Positions 1 through 8,712 of a stretch of 64,000 bases of DNA are shown here, in pieces (the stretch's first letter is position 1; the number at the start of each line of letters is the position of its first letter). The notes beneath the pieces were generated by a model. That model was not told where the DNA came from. It worked only from the letters and a program-made list of their open reading frames with translations, and ran no database searches. Made by a program: the position numbers and the translations under genes. This DNA comes from Pseudomonas sp. FP1742 (lineage in GTDB: Bacteria; Pseudomonadota; Gammaproteobacteria; Pseudomonadales; Pseudomonadaceae): NCBI RefSeq assembly GCF_030687145.1, contig NZ_CP117460.1:5890001-5954000 (forward strand), in the 5' to 3' direction.

Positions 1-457
1 GGTCGAGTTCGGCCTTGGGGTCGTCCCAGCCCAGCACCACGCGAATCCGCGCCGGGGTGCGCAGGTTGTTGGCTTCATAGAATTGAACGCGCTTGAGCGA
101 CTTGCCCTCGGAACTGCGCACTTCGACGCTGTTGGAACCGGCGCCGAACGCATAGGGCCGGGCAAAACGCCCTTGATCGTCGGTGTACAGATTCAGCGGA
201 TTGCCGTTCACCGCCAGGCTGTGCGGTGGTCGGAGGGTGCCGAGGGCCTTGAGCTGGCCTTCGATCATTGTGCGATTGCGCTGCACACCCCGGTCGATGG
301 GCGGCGTGGGGTAGGCGACGCGAGGATTTTCACTGCGGTCCAGCAGACCGTGATAGCGCCAGCCGCCCACCGGTTCCGACAACTCGGCCGTAGGCTGCTC
401 GGCCCACGCCACCTGAGCGCAGACCAGCGTGATCAGCAGTGAAATAACCCAACGCAT
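1..457 (-). CDS. YfaP-like secreted protein (DUF2135 type), 3' part outside window
   Basis: The reading frame starts at an ATG (457-455) behind a good AGGAGG site and runs off the left edge, so only about 152 residues are visible. It opens with a signal peptide (MRWVISLLITLVCAQVAWA, cleavage before EQP). The mature part reads as a beta-rich carboxypeptidase-regulatory-like domain ('LAVNGNPLNLYTDDQGRFARP') followed by the start of 'RIRVVLGWDDPKAELD', which resembles the YfaP/DUF2135 family of exported proteins of unknown role. The family name is from memory and only the N-terminal half can be judged. It is transcribed away from the Fic gene and is probably periplasmic or outer-membrane associated. 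Confidence 0.6.
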   Translation of the reverse strand, partial: MRWVISLLITLVCAQVAWAEQPTAELSEPVGGWRYHGLLDRSENPRVAYPTPPIDRGVQRNRTMIEGQLKALGTLRPPHSLAVNGNPLNLYTDDQGRFARPYAFGAGSNSVEVRSSEGKSLKRVQFYEANNLRTPARIRVVLGWDDPKAELD

Positions 458-648
458 GTGACGCCTCCTGCCATGCATAACGAAACCTGGCGCCCGATCC
501 TCGGCGCGTTACAGATAGATAAAACTGCGTTTCGTCAGAATGACCCTGAATATAGGGTCGTAGAAGGCGCGAAGATTAGCCATTCGGCAGTTTTTTAACA
601 ATCAGATACATCTATATTTGCGGTGAAAATCACGGTGATTGTTGGGCG

Positions 649-711
649 TGAGCCGAATAGCGGTCTTATTCGGCTCATAAAGTGAGCCGAATAAGACTAT
701 TATTCGGCTCA
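649..711. promoter_or_regulatory. Two tandem 29-bp palindromes upstream of the Fic gene (candidate operators)
   Basis: TGAGCCGAATAG-N5-TTATTCGGCTCA (649-677) and TGAGCCGAATAA-N5-TTATTCGGCTCA (683-711) have the same arms, the same 5-bp spacer and are 34 bp apart (about three helical turns). They end 24 bp before the Fic start codon. The layout is that of a repressor operator, and the C-terminal winged helix of the adjacent Fic protein is the obvious candidate ligand (inference). Confidence 0.65.
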
Positions 712-734
712 TTCACCTTGGAGCACCCGAGTTC

Positions 735-1880
735 ATGGCACCTCACTGGATCTGGCAACGGCCTGATTGGCCAAATTTCAACTGGCAAGCCGAGCGCCTG
801 ACACCGTTATTACGCGAGTGTGTGCAGGCACAAGGTCGGTTGATGGGCATGGCCAGTTCCGTGGGTAGCTCACTAAGCGCGCAGAACGAACTGGATGCGT
901 TATTGCAGAATATCGTGACGTCTTCAGCTATCGAGGGTGAACAGCTTAATGTTGGTTCCGTGCGCTCTTCACTGGCACGACGGTTAGGTTTAAATCTGGT
1001 CGACGGCGATAAGGTGAGCCAACGCAGTGAGGGTCTGGCGCAACTAATGCTCGACGCTACGCAGCATTTTGCTGAAGCACTGACGCTTGAGCGACTACTG
1101 GATTGGCATAAATGGGTGTTTCCTGATCAGGATACAGACTTCGCCGCCCGGCCAATCCACGTTGGCGCGTTACGCGGCGATGAGCCCATTCAAGTGGTTT
1201 CGGGGCGACTCGACAGGCCAACCGTTCACTTCGAAGCGCCGCCTCGCCAAGGCCTTGAGCAGCAACTGGACACATTCCTCAAATGGTTTGAAGCCAGCCG
1301 AAATCAAGCCGGCCTCGATCCATTGTTGCGGGCCGGTATCGCACACTTCTGGTTCGTCACTTTGCACCCCTTCGACGATGGCAATGGCCGTCTCACGCGA
1401 ACCATCACCGACCTGGCGCTGGCCCAGGGTGAGGCTCAGGCTATCCGTTTCTATGCCATGTCAGCGAGCATCCTGGAGGATCGTTCAGGCTATTACCGAG
1501 TGCTGGAAACCAGCCAGAAAGCCACGCTGGATATCACCGATTGGCTGGAGTGGTTTCTAAGAACGCTCCTGCGTAGTTTGCAGCAAGCCATGAACCGGAT
1601 CGAGTTGGTGCTGGCCAAAGCGCGCTTCTGGCAGGCACATCGGGAGTCCGAGCTGTCGGTTGAGCAGATCAAAGTGTTGAATCGTTTACTCGATGGCGCA
1701 GAGCGTGGTTTCGAGGAGGGAATCAGCGCAGCTCAATACCAGGCAGTGGCAAAGGTTTCCAAAGCCACCGCGACCCGTCATCTGACCGAACTGCTGGAGA
1801 AGGGCTGCCTGAAACGCCTGCCCGGTGGCGGGCGCAGCACTCGCTATCAAGTCAGCTATCCGGATAACTCAACGAACTAA
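735..1880 (+). CDS. Fic family protein (class II adenylyltransferase) with C-terminal winged helix
   Basis: 381 aa. The Fic core motif HPFDDGNGRLTR (from His211) matches HxFx(D/E)GNGRxxR, the catalytic loop that transfers AMP from ATP to a hydroxyl on a target protein. An N-terminal S/TxxxEG motif (SSAIEG, residues 63-68) is the inhibitory helix of class II Fic proteins and predicts an autoinhibited enzyme. The N-terminal part (DWPNF...WQAERL) looks like the DUF4172 domain often found ahead of Fic. The last 80 residues contain a winged-helix region (KATATRHLTELLEKGCLKRL, then a basic GGGRSTRY wing). No antitoxin gene adjoins it, so this is a stand-alone Fic protein, probably autoregulated through the palindromes just upstream. 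The modified target is unknown. Confidence 0.9.
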   Translation: MAPHWIWQRPDWPNFNWQAERLTPLLRECVQAQGRLMGMASSVGSSLSAQNELDALLQNIVTSSAIEGEQLNVGSVRSSLARRLGLNLVDGDKVSQRSEGLAQLMLDATQHFAEALTLERLLDWHKWVFPDQDTDFAARPIHVGALRGDEPIQVVSGRLDRPTVHFEAPPRQGLEQQLDTFLKWFEASRNQAGLDPLLRAGIAHFWFVTLHPFDDGNGRLTRTITDLALAQGEAQAIRFYAMSASILEDRSGYYRVLETSQKATLDITDWLEWFLRTLLRSLQQAMNRIELVLAKARFWQAHRESELSVEQIKVLNRLLDGAERGFEEGISAAQYQAVAKVSKATATRHLTELLEKGCLKRLPGGGRSTRYQVSYPDNSTN

Positions 1881-1899
1881 TCGTGATCAACACCACTAC

Positions 1900-2032
1900 T
1901 GTGGCGAGGGGGCTTGCCCCCGTTCGGCTGCGAAGCAGTCGCAAATTGCTGAATGCGGTATGTCTGATGTATCGCGGCGCCTGGATTAGAGGGCCGCTGC
2001 GCGCCCCAACGGGGGCAAGCCCCCTCGCCACA
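1900..2032. repeat. REP doublet (inverted pair), GTGGCGAGGGGGCTTGCC class
   Basis: A TGTGGCGAGGGGGCTTGCC-type arm at 1900-1924 is repeated in inverse at 2008-2032, with about 80 bp between that can also fold. Each arm carries its own GGGGGC-TT-GCCCCC hairpin. This fills most of the gap between the Fic gene and xseB and may end Fic transcription. Confidence 0.85.
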
Positions 2033-2079
2033 AGGTGTGTTGTCACCCCGGAACTGCTGCTCCAAATGGCCCAGCTCAT

Positions 2080-2108
2080 TTGCCCATACCCCCCATGTCT
2101 GCTAGTGT
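2080..2108 (+). promoter_or_regulatory. Candidate sigma-70 promoter of xseB-ispA
   Basis: TTGCCC (2080-2085), a 17-bp spacer and TAGTGT (2103-2108, preceded by TGC) place a start near 2115, about 28 nt before the xseB ATG. This is a motif match only. Confidence 0.45.
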
Positions 2109-2142
2109 CGCGCCGGTTTAACGTCAACCGGAAATAGCCGCC

Positions 2143-2385
2143 ATGGCCCGCAAAAAAGCTGCACTGGATTTCGAACAATCCCTCGCCGACCTGCAAACGC
2201 TGGTGGAGCGTCTGGAGAACGGTGAATTGTCGCTGGAAGACTCGCTGACCGCTTTCGAGCAGGGCATCGGGCTGACCCGCGATTGCCAGGCGGCGCTGGC
2301 CCAGGCCGAGCAGAAAGTCCAGGTGCTGCTCGAGCGTGATGGCGAGTTGGCCGAGGAACCCTTCGACGCGGATCAGCCAGAATGA
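2143..2385 (+). CDS. xseB: Exodeoxyribonuclease VII small subunit
   Basis: 80 aa, the usual size. It has the diagnostic core '[26 protein letters not shown]' region with '[22 protein letters not shown]', a two-helix coiled hairpin that binds the large subunit XseA. The complex degrades single-stranded DNA into acid-insoluble and then small oligonucleotides in the cytoplasm. Its stop overlaps the ispA start (ATGA), the xseB-ispA-dxs order found widely in proteobacteria. The xseA gene is not in this window. Confidence 0.97.
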   Translation: MARKKAALDFEQSLADLQTLVERLENGELSLEDSLTAFEQGIGLTRDCQAALAQAEQKVQVLLERDGELAEEPFDADQPE

Positions 2386-3269
2386 TCGCAACGTATTCAG
2401 CGGCCAGCCAGGCCCGCGTCAATGCAGCACTGGAAACCCTGTTCAACCCGCCGAGTCCTGAGCTCGCCCGCCTCTATGAAGCCATGCGCTACAGCGTGAT
2501 GAATGGCGGCAAGCGTGTACGTCCGCTGCTGGCCTACGCCGCGTGTGAAGCGCTGGGCGGCAAGGCCGAGCAAGCCAACGGCGCAGCCTGCGCGGTTGAG
2601 CTGATCCATGCCTATTCGCTGGTGCACGACGATTTGCCGGCCATGGACGATGACGATCTGCGTCGCGGCCAGCCGACCACCCACAAGAAATTCGACGAAG
2701 CCTGCGCGATTCTCGCCGGCGACGGTTTGCAGAGCCTGGCCTTCAGCGCCCTGCTCGACCCGCGACTGAGTTCGTCAGACGCCGAAACCCGTCTGCAGAT
2801 GGTCAGCGCCCTGGCGTTGGCGGCGGGCCCGGCGGGCATGGTCGGCGGGCAAGCCATCGACCTCGGCTCGGTGGGGCTCAAGCTCGATCAGAAAGCCCTT
2901 GAATACATGCATCGGCACAAGACCGGCGCGCTGATCGAAGTCAGCGTCAAGCTCGGCGCCCTGGCCAGCGGGCATGCCGAGCAGGACGAACTGAAGTCCC
3001 TGCAGAGTTATGCGCAGGCCATCGGTCTGGCATTTCAGGTCCAGGACGACATTCTCGACGTCGAAAGTGACACCGCCACCCTGGGCAAACGCCAGGGCGC
3101 CGATATTGCCCGGGACAAGCCGACCTACCCGGCCCTGCTCGGTCTCGAGGCGGCCAAGGCCTACGCCCTGGAACTGCGCGACCAGGCCCTGCACGCCCTG
3201 CGACCGTTTGACGCGGCTGCCGAGCCCTTGCGCGATCTGGCCCGGTACATCGTTGACCGCCGCAACTGA
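2382..3269 (+). CDS. ispA: Farnesyl diphosphate synthase (geranyltranstransferase)
   Basis: 295 aa. It condenses dimethylallyl or geranyl diphosphate with isopentenyl diphosphate to give C15 farnesyl diphosphate for undecaprenyl phosphate, quinones and heme side chains. The first aspartate-rich motif is seen in '[16 protein letters not shown]' (around residue 80), the second in '[12 protein letters not shown]'. It is translationally coupled to xseB by a 4-bp overlap and followed 91 bp later by dxs, which feeds the same pathway. Confidence 0.97.
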   Translation: MIATYSAASQARVNAALETLFNPPSPELARLYEAMRYSVMNGGKRVRPLLAYAACEALGGKAEQANGAACAVELIHAYSLVHDDLPAMDDDDLRRGQPTTHKKFDEACAILAGDGLQSLAFSALLDPRLSSSDAETRLQMVSALALAAGPAGMVGGQAIDLGSVGLKLDQKALEYMHRHKTGALIEVSVKLGALASGHAEQDELKSLQSYAQAIGLAFQVQDDILDVESDTATLGKRQGADIARDKPTYPALLGLEAAKAYALELRDQALHALRPFDAAAEPLRDLARYIVDRRN

Positions 3270-3360
3270 CGGCGTATCCGCCAAAAAAGACCAACGCGTG
3301 GGCAGGGGGCGATGCATCAGGTAAACTGCCGCATCTTTTATACCTATAACGATTCGCCTG

Positions 3361-5259
3361 ATGCCCACGACGTTTCATGAGATTCCCCGCAAGCGCCCGA
3401 CCACGCCCCTGCTCGACCGTGCCAACACGCCGGACGGCCTGCGCCGGTTAGGCGAAGCCGAGCTGGAAACCCTGGCTGATGAGTTGCGCCTGGAATTGCT
3501 CTACACGGTCGGCCAGACCGGTGGGCATTTCGGTGCCGGCCTGGGCGTGATCGAGCTGACCATCGCGTTGCATTACGTTTTCGACACCCCGGACGACCGG
3601 CTGGTGTGGGACGTGGGTCATCAGGCCTATCCGCACAAAATCCTCACCGGCCGTCGCGCGCGCATGAGCACCCTGCGCCAGAAGGACGGCGTTGCCGCCT
3701 TTCCGCGTCGCTCCGAGAGCGAGTACGACACCTTTGGGGTCGGCCACTCCAGCACCTCGATCAGCGCAGCGCTGGGCATGGCGATTGCCGCCCGCCTGCA
3801 ACACAGTGATCGCAAGGCGATCGCGGTGATCGGCGACGGCGCACTGACCGCCGGCATGGCTTTCGAGGCGCTGAACCACGCGCCGGAAGTCGACGCCAAC
3901 ATGCTGGTGATCCTCAACGACAACGACATGTCGATCTCGCGCAACGTCGGCGGGCTGTCGAATTACCTGGCGAAAATCCTTTCCAGCCGCACTTACGCAA
4001 GCATGCGCGAAGGCAGCAAAAAGGTCCTGTCGCGCCTGCCCGGCGCCTGGGAAATCGCCCGTCGCACCGAAGAATACGCCAAAGGCATGCTGGTCCCTGG
4101 CACGCTGTTCGAAGAGTTGGGCTGGAACTACATCGGCCCGATCGATGGCCACGACCTGCCAACCCTGATCGCCACCCTGCGCAACATGCGCGATCTGAAA
4201 GGCCCGCAATTCCTGCACGTGGTCACCAAAAAAGGCAAAGGCTTCGCCCCGGCGGAAGTCGACCCGATCGGTTACCACGCCATCACCAAACTCGAACCGC
4301 TGGACGCTCCGGCCGCCGCGCCGAAGAAAGCCGGCGGGCCGAAGTATTCCGGAGTGTTCGGTGAGTGGCTGTGCGACATGGCCGCGGCCGATCCGCGGCT
4401 GGTCGGGATCACCCCGGCGATGAAGGAAGGCTCCGACCTGGTGGCCTTCAGCGAGCGTTTCCCGCAGCGTTATTTCGACGTGGCGATTGCCGAGCAACAC
4501 GCCGTGACCCTGGCAGCCGGCATGGCCTGTGAAGGCGCCAAACCGGTGGTGGCGATCTATTCGACCTTCCTGCAGCGCGCCTACGACCAACTGATCCATG
4601 ACGTCGCGGTACAAAACCTCGACGTACTGTTCGCCATCGACCGCGCCGGCCTGGTGGGCGAAGACGGCCCGACGCACGCGGGCAGTTTCGACCTGTCGTT
4701 CCTGCGTTGCATCCCCGGCATGCTGGTGATGACCCCGAGCGACGAAAACGAACTGCGCAAAATGCTCAGCACCGGCCACCTGTACAACGGCCCGGCGGCA
4801 GTGCGTTACCCGCGTGGTACCGGCCCGAATGCACCGATCGAGAAAGACCTCGAACCGATTGAAATCGGCAAGGGCGTGGTTCGCCGTCAGGGCAGCAAAG
4901 TCGCCCTGCTGGTGTTCGGCGTGCAACTGGCCGAGGCCCTGAAAGTCGCCGAAAAGCTGGATGCGACCGTGGTCGACATGCGCTTCGTCAAACCCCTCGA
5001 CGAAGCACTGGTTCGCGAAATCGCCGGCAGCCACGAGTTGCTGGTGACCATCGAAGAGAACGCGATCATGGGCGGCGCCGGTGGCGCGGTCAGCGAATTC
5101 CTCGCCCGAGAAAACATCCTCAAGTCGGTGCTGCACCTGGGCTTGCCGGACGTTTATGTGGAGCACGCCAAGCCTGCACAAATGCTCGCCGAATGCGGGC
5201 TGGATGAAGCCGGGATCGAAGAGGCGGTGCGTCAGCGCCTGCAATTGCTGAACGTCTAA
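3361..5259 (+). CDS. dxs: 1-deoxy-D-xylulose-5-phosphate synthase
   Basis: 632 aa, full length. It joins pyruvate (after decarboxylation) to glyceraldehyde 3-phosphate using thiamine diphosphate, the first and flux-limiting step of the MEP isoprenoid pathway; the product also feeds thiamine and pyridoxal synthesis. Visible hallmarks are the N-terminal '[17 protein letters not shown]' region, the ThDP/Mg motif '[16 protein letters not shown]', and the transketolase-type middle domain with '[16 protein letters not shown]' and '[15 protein letters not shown]'. A REP hairpin follows directly and probably acts as the terminator. Confidence 0.98.
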   Translation: MPTTFHEIPRKRPTTPLLDRANTPDGLRRLGEAELETLADELRLELLYTVGQTGGHFGAGLGVIELTIALHYVFDTPDDRLVWDVGHQAYPHKILTGRRARMSTLRQKDGVAAFPRRSESEYDTFGVGHSSTSISAALGMAIAARLQHSDRKAIAVIGDGALTAGMAFEALNHAPEVDANMLVILNDNDMSISRNVGGLSNYLAKILSSRTYASMREGSKKVLSRLPGAWEIARRTEEYAKGMLVPGTLFEELGWNYIGPIDGHDLPTLIATLRNMRDLKGPQFLHVVTKKGKGFAPAEVDPIGYHAITKLEPLDAPAAAPKKAGGPKYSGVFGEWLCDMAAADPRLVGITPAMKEGSDLVAFSERFPQRYFDVAIAEQHAVTLAAGMACEGAKPVVAIYSTFLQRAYDQLIHDVAVQNLDVLFAIDRAGLVGEDGPTHAGSFDLSFLRCIPGMLVMTPSDENELRKMLSTGHLYNGPAAVRYPRGTGPNAPIEKDLEPIEIGKGVVRRQGSKVALLVFGVQLAEALKVAEKLDATVVDMRFVKPLDEALVREIAGSHELLVTIEENAIMGGAGGAVSEFLARENILKSVLHLGLPDVYVEHAKPAQMLAECGLDEAGIEEAVRQRLQLLNV

Positions 5260-5281
5260 TCCTCAAACATATGCAAAACCC

Positions 5282-5309
5282 TGTGGGAGCGGGCTTGCCC
5301 GCTCCCACA
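5282..5309. repeat. Single REP palindrome after dxs
   Basis: A perfect 13-bp inverted repeat (TGTGGGAGCGGGC, TT loop, GCCCGCTCCCACA) is followed by TTGGTTTTTT. The sequence is the P. fluorescens REP core, and the T-run makes it a plausible rho-independent terminator for dxs. Confidence 0.85.
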
Positions 5310-5386
5310 TTGGTTTTTTGCAACCTTCAAGAATATGTTCGCTTTAAAGTGCCAACGGATCGCCGATGAAACTCCCTCGCCACAGG

Positions 5387-6187
5387 TTAGAGGTCAGGCG
5401 CGATCAACTGGCATAACTTGGCCGTCGCTTCGATCATCTGCCCACTCGGCCGCTCCAGACCTTTATCCGCTACCAGCAGCAATTGCCCCTGCATCACTGC
5501 TGTCACCTGGGGCCAGGCCTTCCATGCATCGAGCTGCGCCTGATCGCTGGCCAGAATCACCTCGGGATTGCGCTGCAATACCGCCTCCACACTGACCTGC
5601 GGCGCGGGCTGTGTCAGGTCGGCAAACACATTGCGCGCCCCGCACACCTGCAGCGCATCGCTGATGATCTGCCCACCGCCCACGGTGTACAGCGGTCGAT
5701 CCCAGACTTGATAAAACACCCGTAGCGGCTCATCCCTTCGATAGCGCTGGCGCAGGGAGTCGAGTCGCTGACGCAGGCTCTTGGCCAATGACACGCCCCG
5801 CTCCGCTCGCCCGAGTTGCGTGGCAATCGCTTCGATCTGCACAGTGAGTTGTTCGAGGTTATGCGGTTCGGCGACATAGATGGGAATGTTCAGCCGCTTG
5901 AGCTGTTCACGCTGAGCCGGCCCCACGCTGTCCGGCCAGAGCAGCAGTAGATCGGGTTTGAGACTGAGCAATCGCTCCATGTCCAACTGACCGTAGCGGC
6001 CCACCGATGGAATGTCTTTGAGTTCAGGAGGACGTTCACCGGCATCCAGCACACCCACCAGCAGGTCAGCCGAGTTCAGTTCAACAACGATTTCAGAAAG
6101 CGACGGTGCCAGGCTGACAACCCGCTCGAACGCAGCCGCCGGGCCACTGACGGCCAGCAACAAAACTGCCAGCCAGACGCTGCGCAT
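5387..6187 (-). CDS. BtuF-like cobalamin/metal-chelate periplasmic binding protein
   Basis: 266 aa with a signal peptide ([19 protein letters not shown]). The helical-backbone receptor fold is indicated by 'RVVSLAPSLSEIVVELNSADLLVGV', 'VGRYGQLDMERLLSLKPDLLLLW' and 'YTVGGGQIISDALQVCGARNVFADL', all typical of BtuF and related vitamin B12 or siderophore receptors of ABC importers. No permease or ATPase gene adjoins it. Its start overlaps the stop of the upstream small membrane protein by one base (TGATG), and that gene in turn overlaps ribA, so the three genes are co-translated. Cobalamin as ligand is inferred from family resemblance. Confidence 0.8.
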   Translation of the reverse strand: MRSVWLAVLLLAVSGPAAAFERVVSLAPSLSEIVVELNSADLLVGVLDAGERPPELKDIPSVGRYGQLDMERLLSLKPDLLLLWPDSVGPAQREQLKRLNIPIYVAEPHNLEQLTVQIEAIATQLGRAERGVSLAKSLRQRLDSLRQRYRRDEPLRVFYQVWDRPLYTVGGGQIISDALQVCGARNVFADLTQPAPQVSVEAVLQRNPEVILASDQAQLDAWKAWPQVTAVMQGQLLLVADKGLERPSGQMIEATAKLCQLIAPDL

Positions 6188-6606
6188 CAGCCGAGTTGAC
6201 GCGGGATACGGTAAAGGTAGAACAGCACTGCAGTCGACAACGCCAGCAGCATCAGCGGAACGGCTTCCAGCCCCACGAATACCGCCAGCGCGCCAATCCA
6301 GGCAGGCAGGCCGGCGACCAGAAACGCGGTGCGGCGTTTCGCGGCCAGGGCGATCCAGGCGGCAGGTTCTTCAGGAGTGTCGAGGGCTTTCTGGGTAGCG
6401 ATCAGTGCATGTTTGTAGCCGCCAAAGAACTTCAGGCTGACAAACATCGACGCCACACCGGCAATGAATAACGGCATGGCCAGCACCGGCAGAATCGCCT
6501 CGCCTTGACCAAATACGCCGTTGATCACGAACAACGGCAGCAAGGCCAACGCCAGGTATTGCCACCAGCTGACGGACAGTCGCCGCCGTACCTGACCGCG
6601 GGTCAC
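6187..6606 (-). CDS. Small membrane protein of unknown function, four predicted helices
   Basis: 139 aa, starting at a GTG that overlaps the ribA stop (GTGA). Hydrophobic segments lie near residues 12-30, 36-58, 92-108 and 112-130, separated by a short cytoplasmic loop rich in charges ('[16 protein letters not shown]'). No motif identifies a transport or catalytic role. The overlaps on both sides tie it to ribA and to the BtuF-like protein. A vitamin-related membrane function is possible but is only context. Confidence 0.75.
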   Translation of the reverse strand: MTRGQVRRRLSVSWWQYLALALLPLFVINGVFGQGEAILPVLAMPLFIAGVASMFVSLKFFGGYKHALIATQKALDTPEEPAAWIALAAKRRTAFLVAGLPAWIGALAVFVGLEAVPLMLLALSTAVLFYLYRIPRQLG

Positions 6607-7220
6607 GCCCGGTCAGCCTCGCCCTGGTGCTCGTTGCCCATCATGTGGTCGAGCTTGCTGGCCTTGGTCGCCAGGTAGAGTTTGTTATGCGGGTTGTGCC
6701 CGGTGTGCAACGGCACGCGCTCGGCCACCACGATGCCCATGTCGGTCAAGGCTTTGACCTTGCGTGGGTTGTTGGTCATCAGACGCAGGGATTTCACGCC
6801 CAGATGCTCCAGCATCGGCAGGCACATGGCATAGTCGCGCTGGTCGGCGGCAAAGCCCAGACGTTCGTTGGCTTCAACGGTGTCGGCACCACCATCCTGC
6901 AGTTCATAGGCGCGGATCTTGTTCAGCAGGCCAATGCCGCGACCTTCCTGACGCAAGTAGAGCAACACGCCACGGCCTTCACGGGCGATCGCCTGCAATG
7001 CCGCCTCGAGTTGCGAACCGCAGTCGCAACGCTGGCTGAACAAGGCATCGCCGGTCAGGCATTCGGAGTGCAACCGGCCGAGTACCGGAGCACCGTCGGC
7101 GATATCACCCAGGCTCAGCACCACGTGCTCGCGCCCGTTTTCCTCATCGAGAAAGCCGTGCATGGTGAATTGCGCAAAAGGCGTTGGCAGCTTGGAAGCG
7201 GCGACAAAAACGACAGGCAC
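6603..7220 (-). CDS. ribA: GTP cyclohydrolase II
   Basis: 205 aa. It converts GTP to 2,5-diamino-6-ribosylamino-pyrimidinone 5'-phosphate, formate and pyrophosphate, the committed step of riboflavin synthesis. The zinc-binding cysteines are present in '[15 protein letters not shown]', and the catalytic '[11 protein letters not shown]' and '[14 protein letters not shown]' follow. This is the only complete cyclohydrolase II in the window, because the C-terminal domain of the nearby ribBA product has lost these residues. It lies apart from the main rib block, behind a REP pair and a binding-protein gene. Confidence 0.97.
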   Translation of the reverse strand: MPVVFVAASKLPTPFAQFTMHGFLDEENGREHVVLSLGDIADGAPVLGRLHSECLTGDALFSQRCDCGSQLEAALQAIAREGRGVLLYLRQEGRGIGLLNKIRAYELQDGGADTVEANERLGFAADQRDYAMCLPMLEHLGVKSLRLMTNNPRKVKALTDMGIVVAERVPLHTGHNPHNKLYLATKASKLDHMMGNEHQGEADRA

Positions 7221-7351
7221 CGGTGTGCTCCTGATCTATAAGTACTGAAGATTCGCAGAGGCGGCATTGTAACAGCACGTTCCTACAGACGCTTAGGCTG
7301 AATTATCGGCCATAACGATCAAAAAGTTTGATATCTGCTCACATCGTTCCG

Positions 7352-7441
7352 TGTGGGAGCGGGCTTGCTCGCAAAAGCGGTGTGCCAGACTGCTCATATA
7401 TTGAATGGGCGTCCGTCTTCGTGAGCAAGCCCGCTCCCACA
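7352..7441. repeat. REP doublet (inverted pair)
   Basis: TGTGGGAGCGGGCTTGCTCGC at the left end is matched in inverse by GCGAGCAAGCCCGCTCCCACA-like sequence at the right end, about 90 bp overall. It lies between ribA and the periplasmic binding protein gene. Confidence 0.85.
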
Positions 7442-7451
7442 TTGACCCTAT

Positions 7452-8186
7452 TCAGTTTGTGCCAAACGGGTACGGCTGTTTCCACTTTGCGAAGATCGGT
7501 TTCAACCGACCGTTTTTTACCAATACTTCCATGCGCTGATCGAACAATGCCATCAACCGGCGGGCCCGGGGTGTATCGGCGAAGCACAGGTACAACGGTA
7601 AATCCACGATGTGCGTGCGGCGAAACTGCGACGGATCCTTGGCTCGGCTGACGATAGAGTTAACCTCGTCCAGCGCGTCAATGTAGTAGTCGACGTGGTT
7701 GTGGATCAGCATCGGCAGAATCCCGGTACGCCGCGCGACTTCGTTATAGCGCTGCACATTGGGCAGGTAAGCCTGGTACTTGTAGCCGCGTACCCAGGCC
7801 AATCGATAATTGCCCAGGTTTTCCGCGGTCGGCGCCGGATTGCTGGCCAGGCCCAGCGCATAGATGGGATCGGTATCGAAATTCCAGTGCGGATAGAGCA
7901 CGTCGCTGACTTCATCCCGATAGGCACCGACACAGGCGTCCACTTCGCCGCGCTGTGCCAGGCCCGTGGCGCGGGTATACGGTTCGATCCGAATATCCAG
8001 TTTGACGCCCGCCGGCTCGAACACTTCGCGCAACACGTCCCAGCCCAGACCATGGCCATCGGCGGCGGTAAAGTCTTCCCAGGCTTCGCTGGCCAGGTGA
8101 ATCACGGACGGCGTCATCGGTGCTTCGTCCGCACGGGCAAGTGCGCAAAACGTCGCGAAAACCATCACCATCAACCAGCGGGCCAT
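7452..8186 (-). CDS. Periplasmic solute-binding protein (SBP_bac_3-like, orphan)
   Basis: 244 aa from the ATG at 8186, which has a GAGGA site nine bases upstream; longer frames run into pgpA. The signal peptide is MARWLMVMVFATFCALARA. The body has the amino-acid-type binding fold: 'GLGWDVLREVFEPAGVKLDIRIEPYTRATGLAQRGEVDACVGAY', then 'YIDALDEVNSIV' and 'MEVLVKNGRLKPIFAKWKQPYP'. No ABC permease or ATPase adjoins it. Many such orphan Pseudomonas proteins are simply exported, so the ligand and role are unknown. It follows pgpA by 22 bp and may be read with it. Confidence 0.82.
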   Translation of the reverse strand: MARWLMVMVFATFCALARADEAPMTPSVIHLASEAWEDFTAADGHGLGWDVLREVFEPAGVKLDIRIEPYTRATGLAQRGEVDACVGAYRDEVSDVLYPHWNFDTDPIYALGLASNPAPTAENLGNYRLAWVRGYKYQAYLPNVQRYNEVARRTGILPMLIHNHVDYYIDALDEVNSIVSRAKDPSQFRRTHIVDLPLYLCFADTPRARRLMALFDQRMEVLVKNGRLKPIFAKWKQPYPFGTN

Positions 8187-8208
8187 TTTTCGTCCTCGAC
8201 TGCAGCCT

Positions 8209-8712
8209 TCAGGCGAAAAGCCAAACCAGCCCTTGCATCGCCAACCACGCAAACACCCCGGCCAGTACATCGTCGAGCATGATCCCGACGCCACCGTGCA
8301 CATGCCGGTCGATCCAGCGAATCGGCCAGGGCTTGAGGATGTCGAAGAAGCGGAACATCAGGAACCCCGCCAGCAACCAATACCAACCTTCCGGCACCAG
8401 CCACAGGGTGATCCACATCCCGACCATTTCGTCCCAGACGATGCCTTCGTGGTCATGCACGCGCAAATCGTCGGCGACCTTGCCGCACAGCCAGAAGCCG
8501 AACAGCATGCTGATGCCGAGCATCAGCCAGTAGCCCCAGTCGGGCAGCATCTGCCACAGCGGAATGAAGGGTAACGCCACCAACGAACCCCAGGTGCCCG
8601 GCGCTTTTGGCAGGGTGCCCGAGCCGAAGCCGAACGCCAGGAAATGCCACGGATTGCGCCAGACCGACGGCGGAACGAACTCCGCCGGGACCTGTTTGGG
8701 ATGATCTGTCAC
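8209..8712 (-). CDS. pgpA: Phosphatidylglycerophosphatase A
   Basis: 167 aa. It removes the phosphate from phosphatidylglycerophosphate to form phosphatidylglycerol in the inner membrane. The family pattern is clear: 'FGSGTLPKAPGTWGSLVALPF', 'DLRVHDHEGIVWDEMVGMW' with the acidic metal-binding residues, and 'FRFFDILKPWPIRWIDRHVHGGVGIMLDDVLAG'. It begins with GTG and overlaps the thiL stop (GTGA), the usual nusB-thiL-pgpA arrangement. Confidence 0.97.
   Translation of the reverse strand: MTDHPKQVPAEFVPPSVWRNPWHFLAFGFGSGTLPKAPGTWGSLVALPFIPLWQMLPDWGYWLMLGISMLFGFWLCGKVADDLRVHDHEGIVWDEMVGMWITLWLVPEGWYWLLAGFLMFRFFDILKPWPIRWIDRHVHGGVGIMLDDVLAGVFAWLAMQGLVWLFA

Noticed and set aside
83..442. A plus-strand frame at the left edge
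   Set aside because: The opposite strand codes for a signal-peptide protein with an AGGAGG site.
3448..5244. A long open frame on the minus strand opposite dxs
   Set aside because: It mirrors the coding frame of dxs, has no recognisable family and is explained by GC-rich codon bias.
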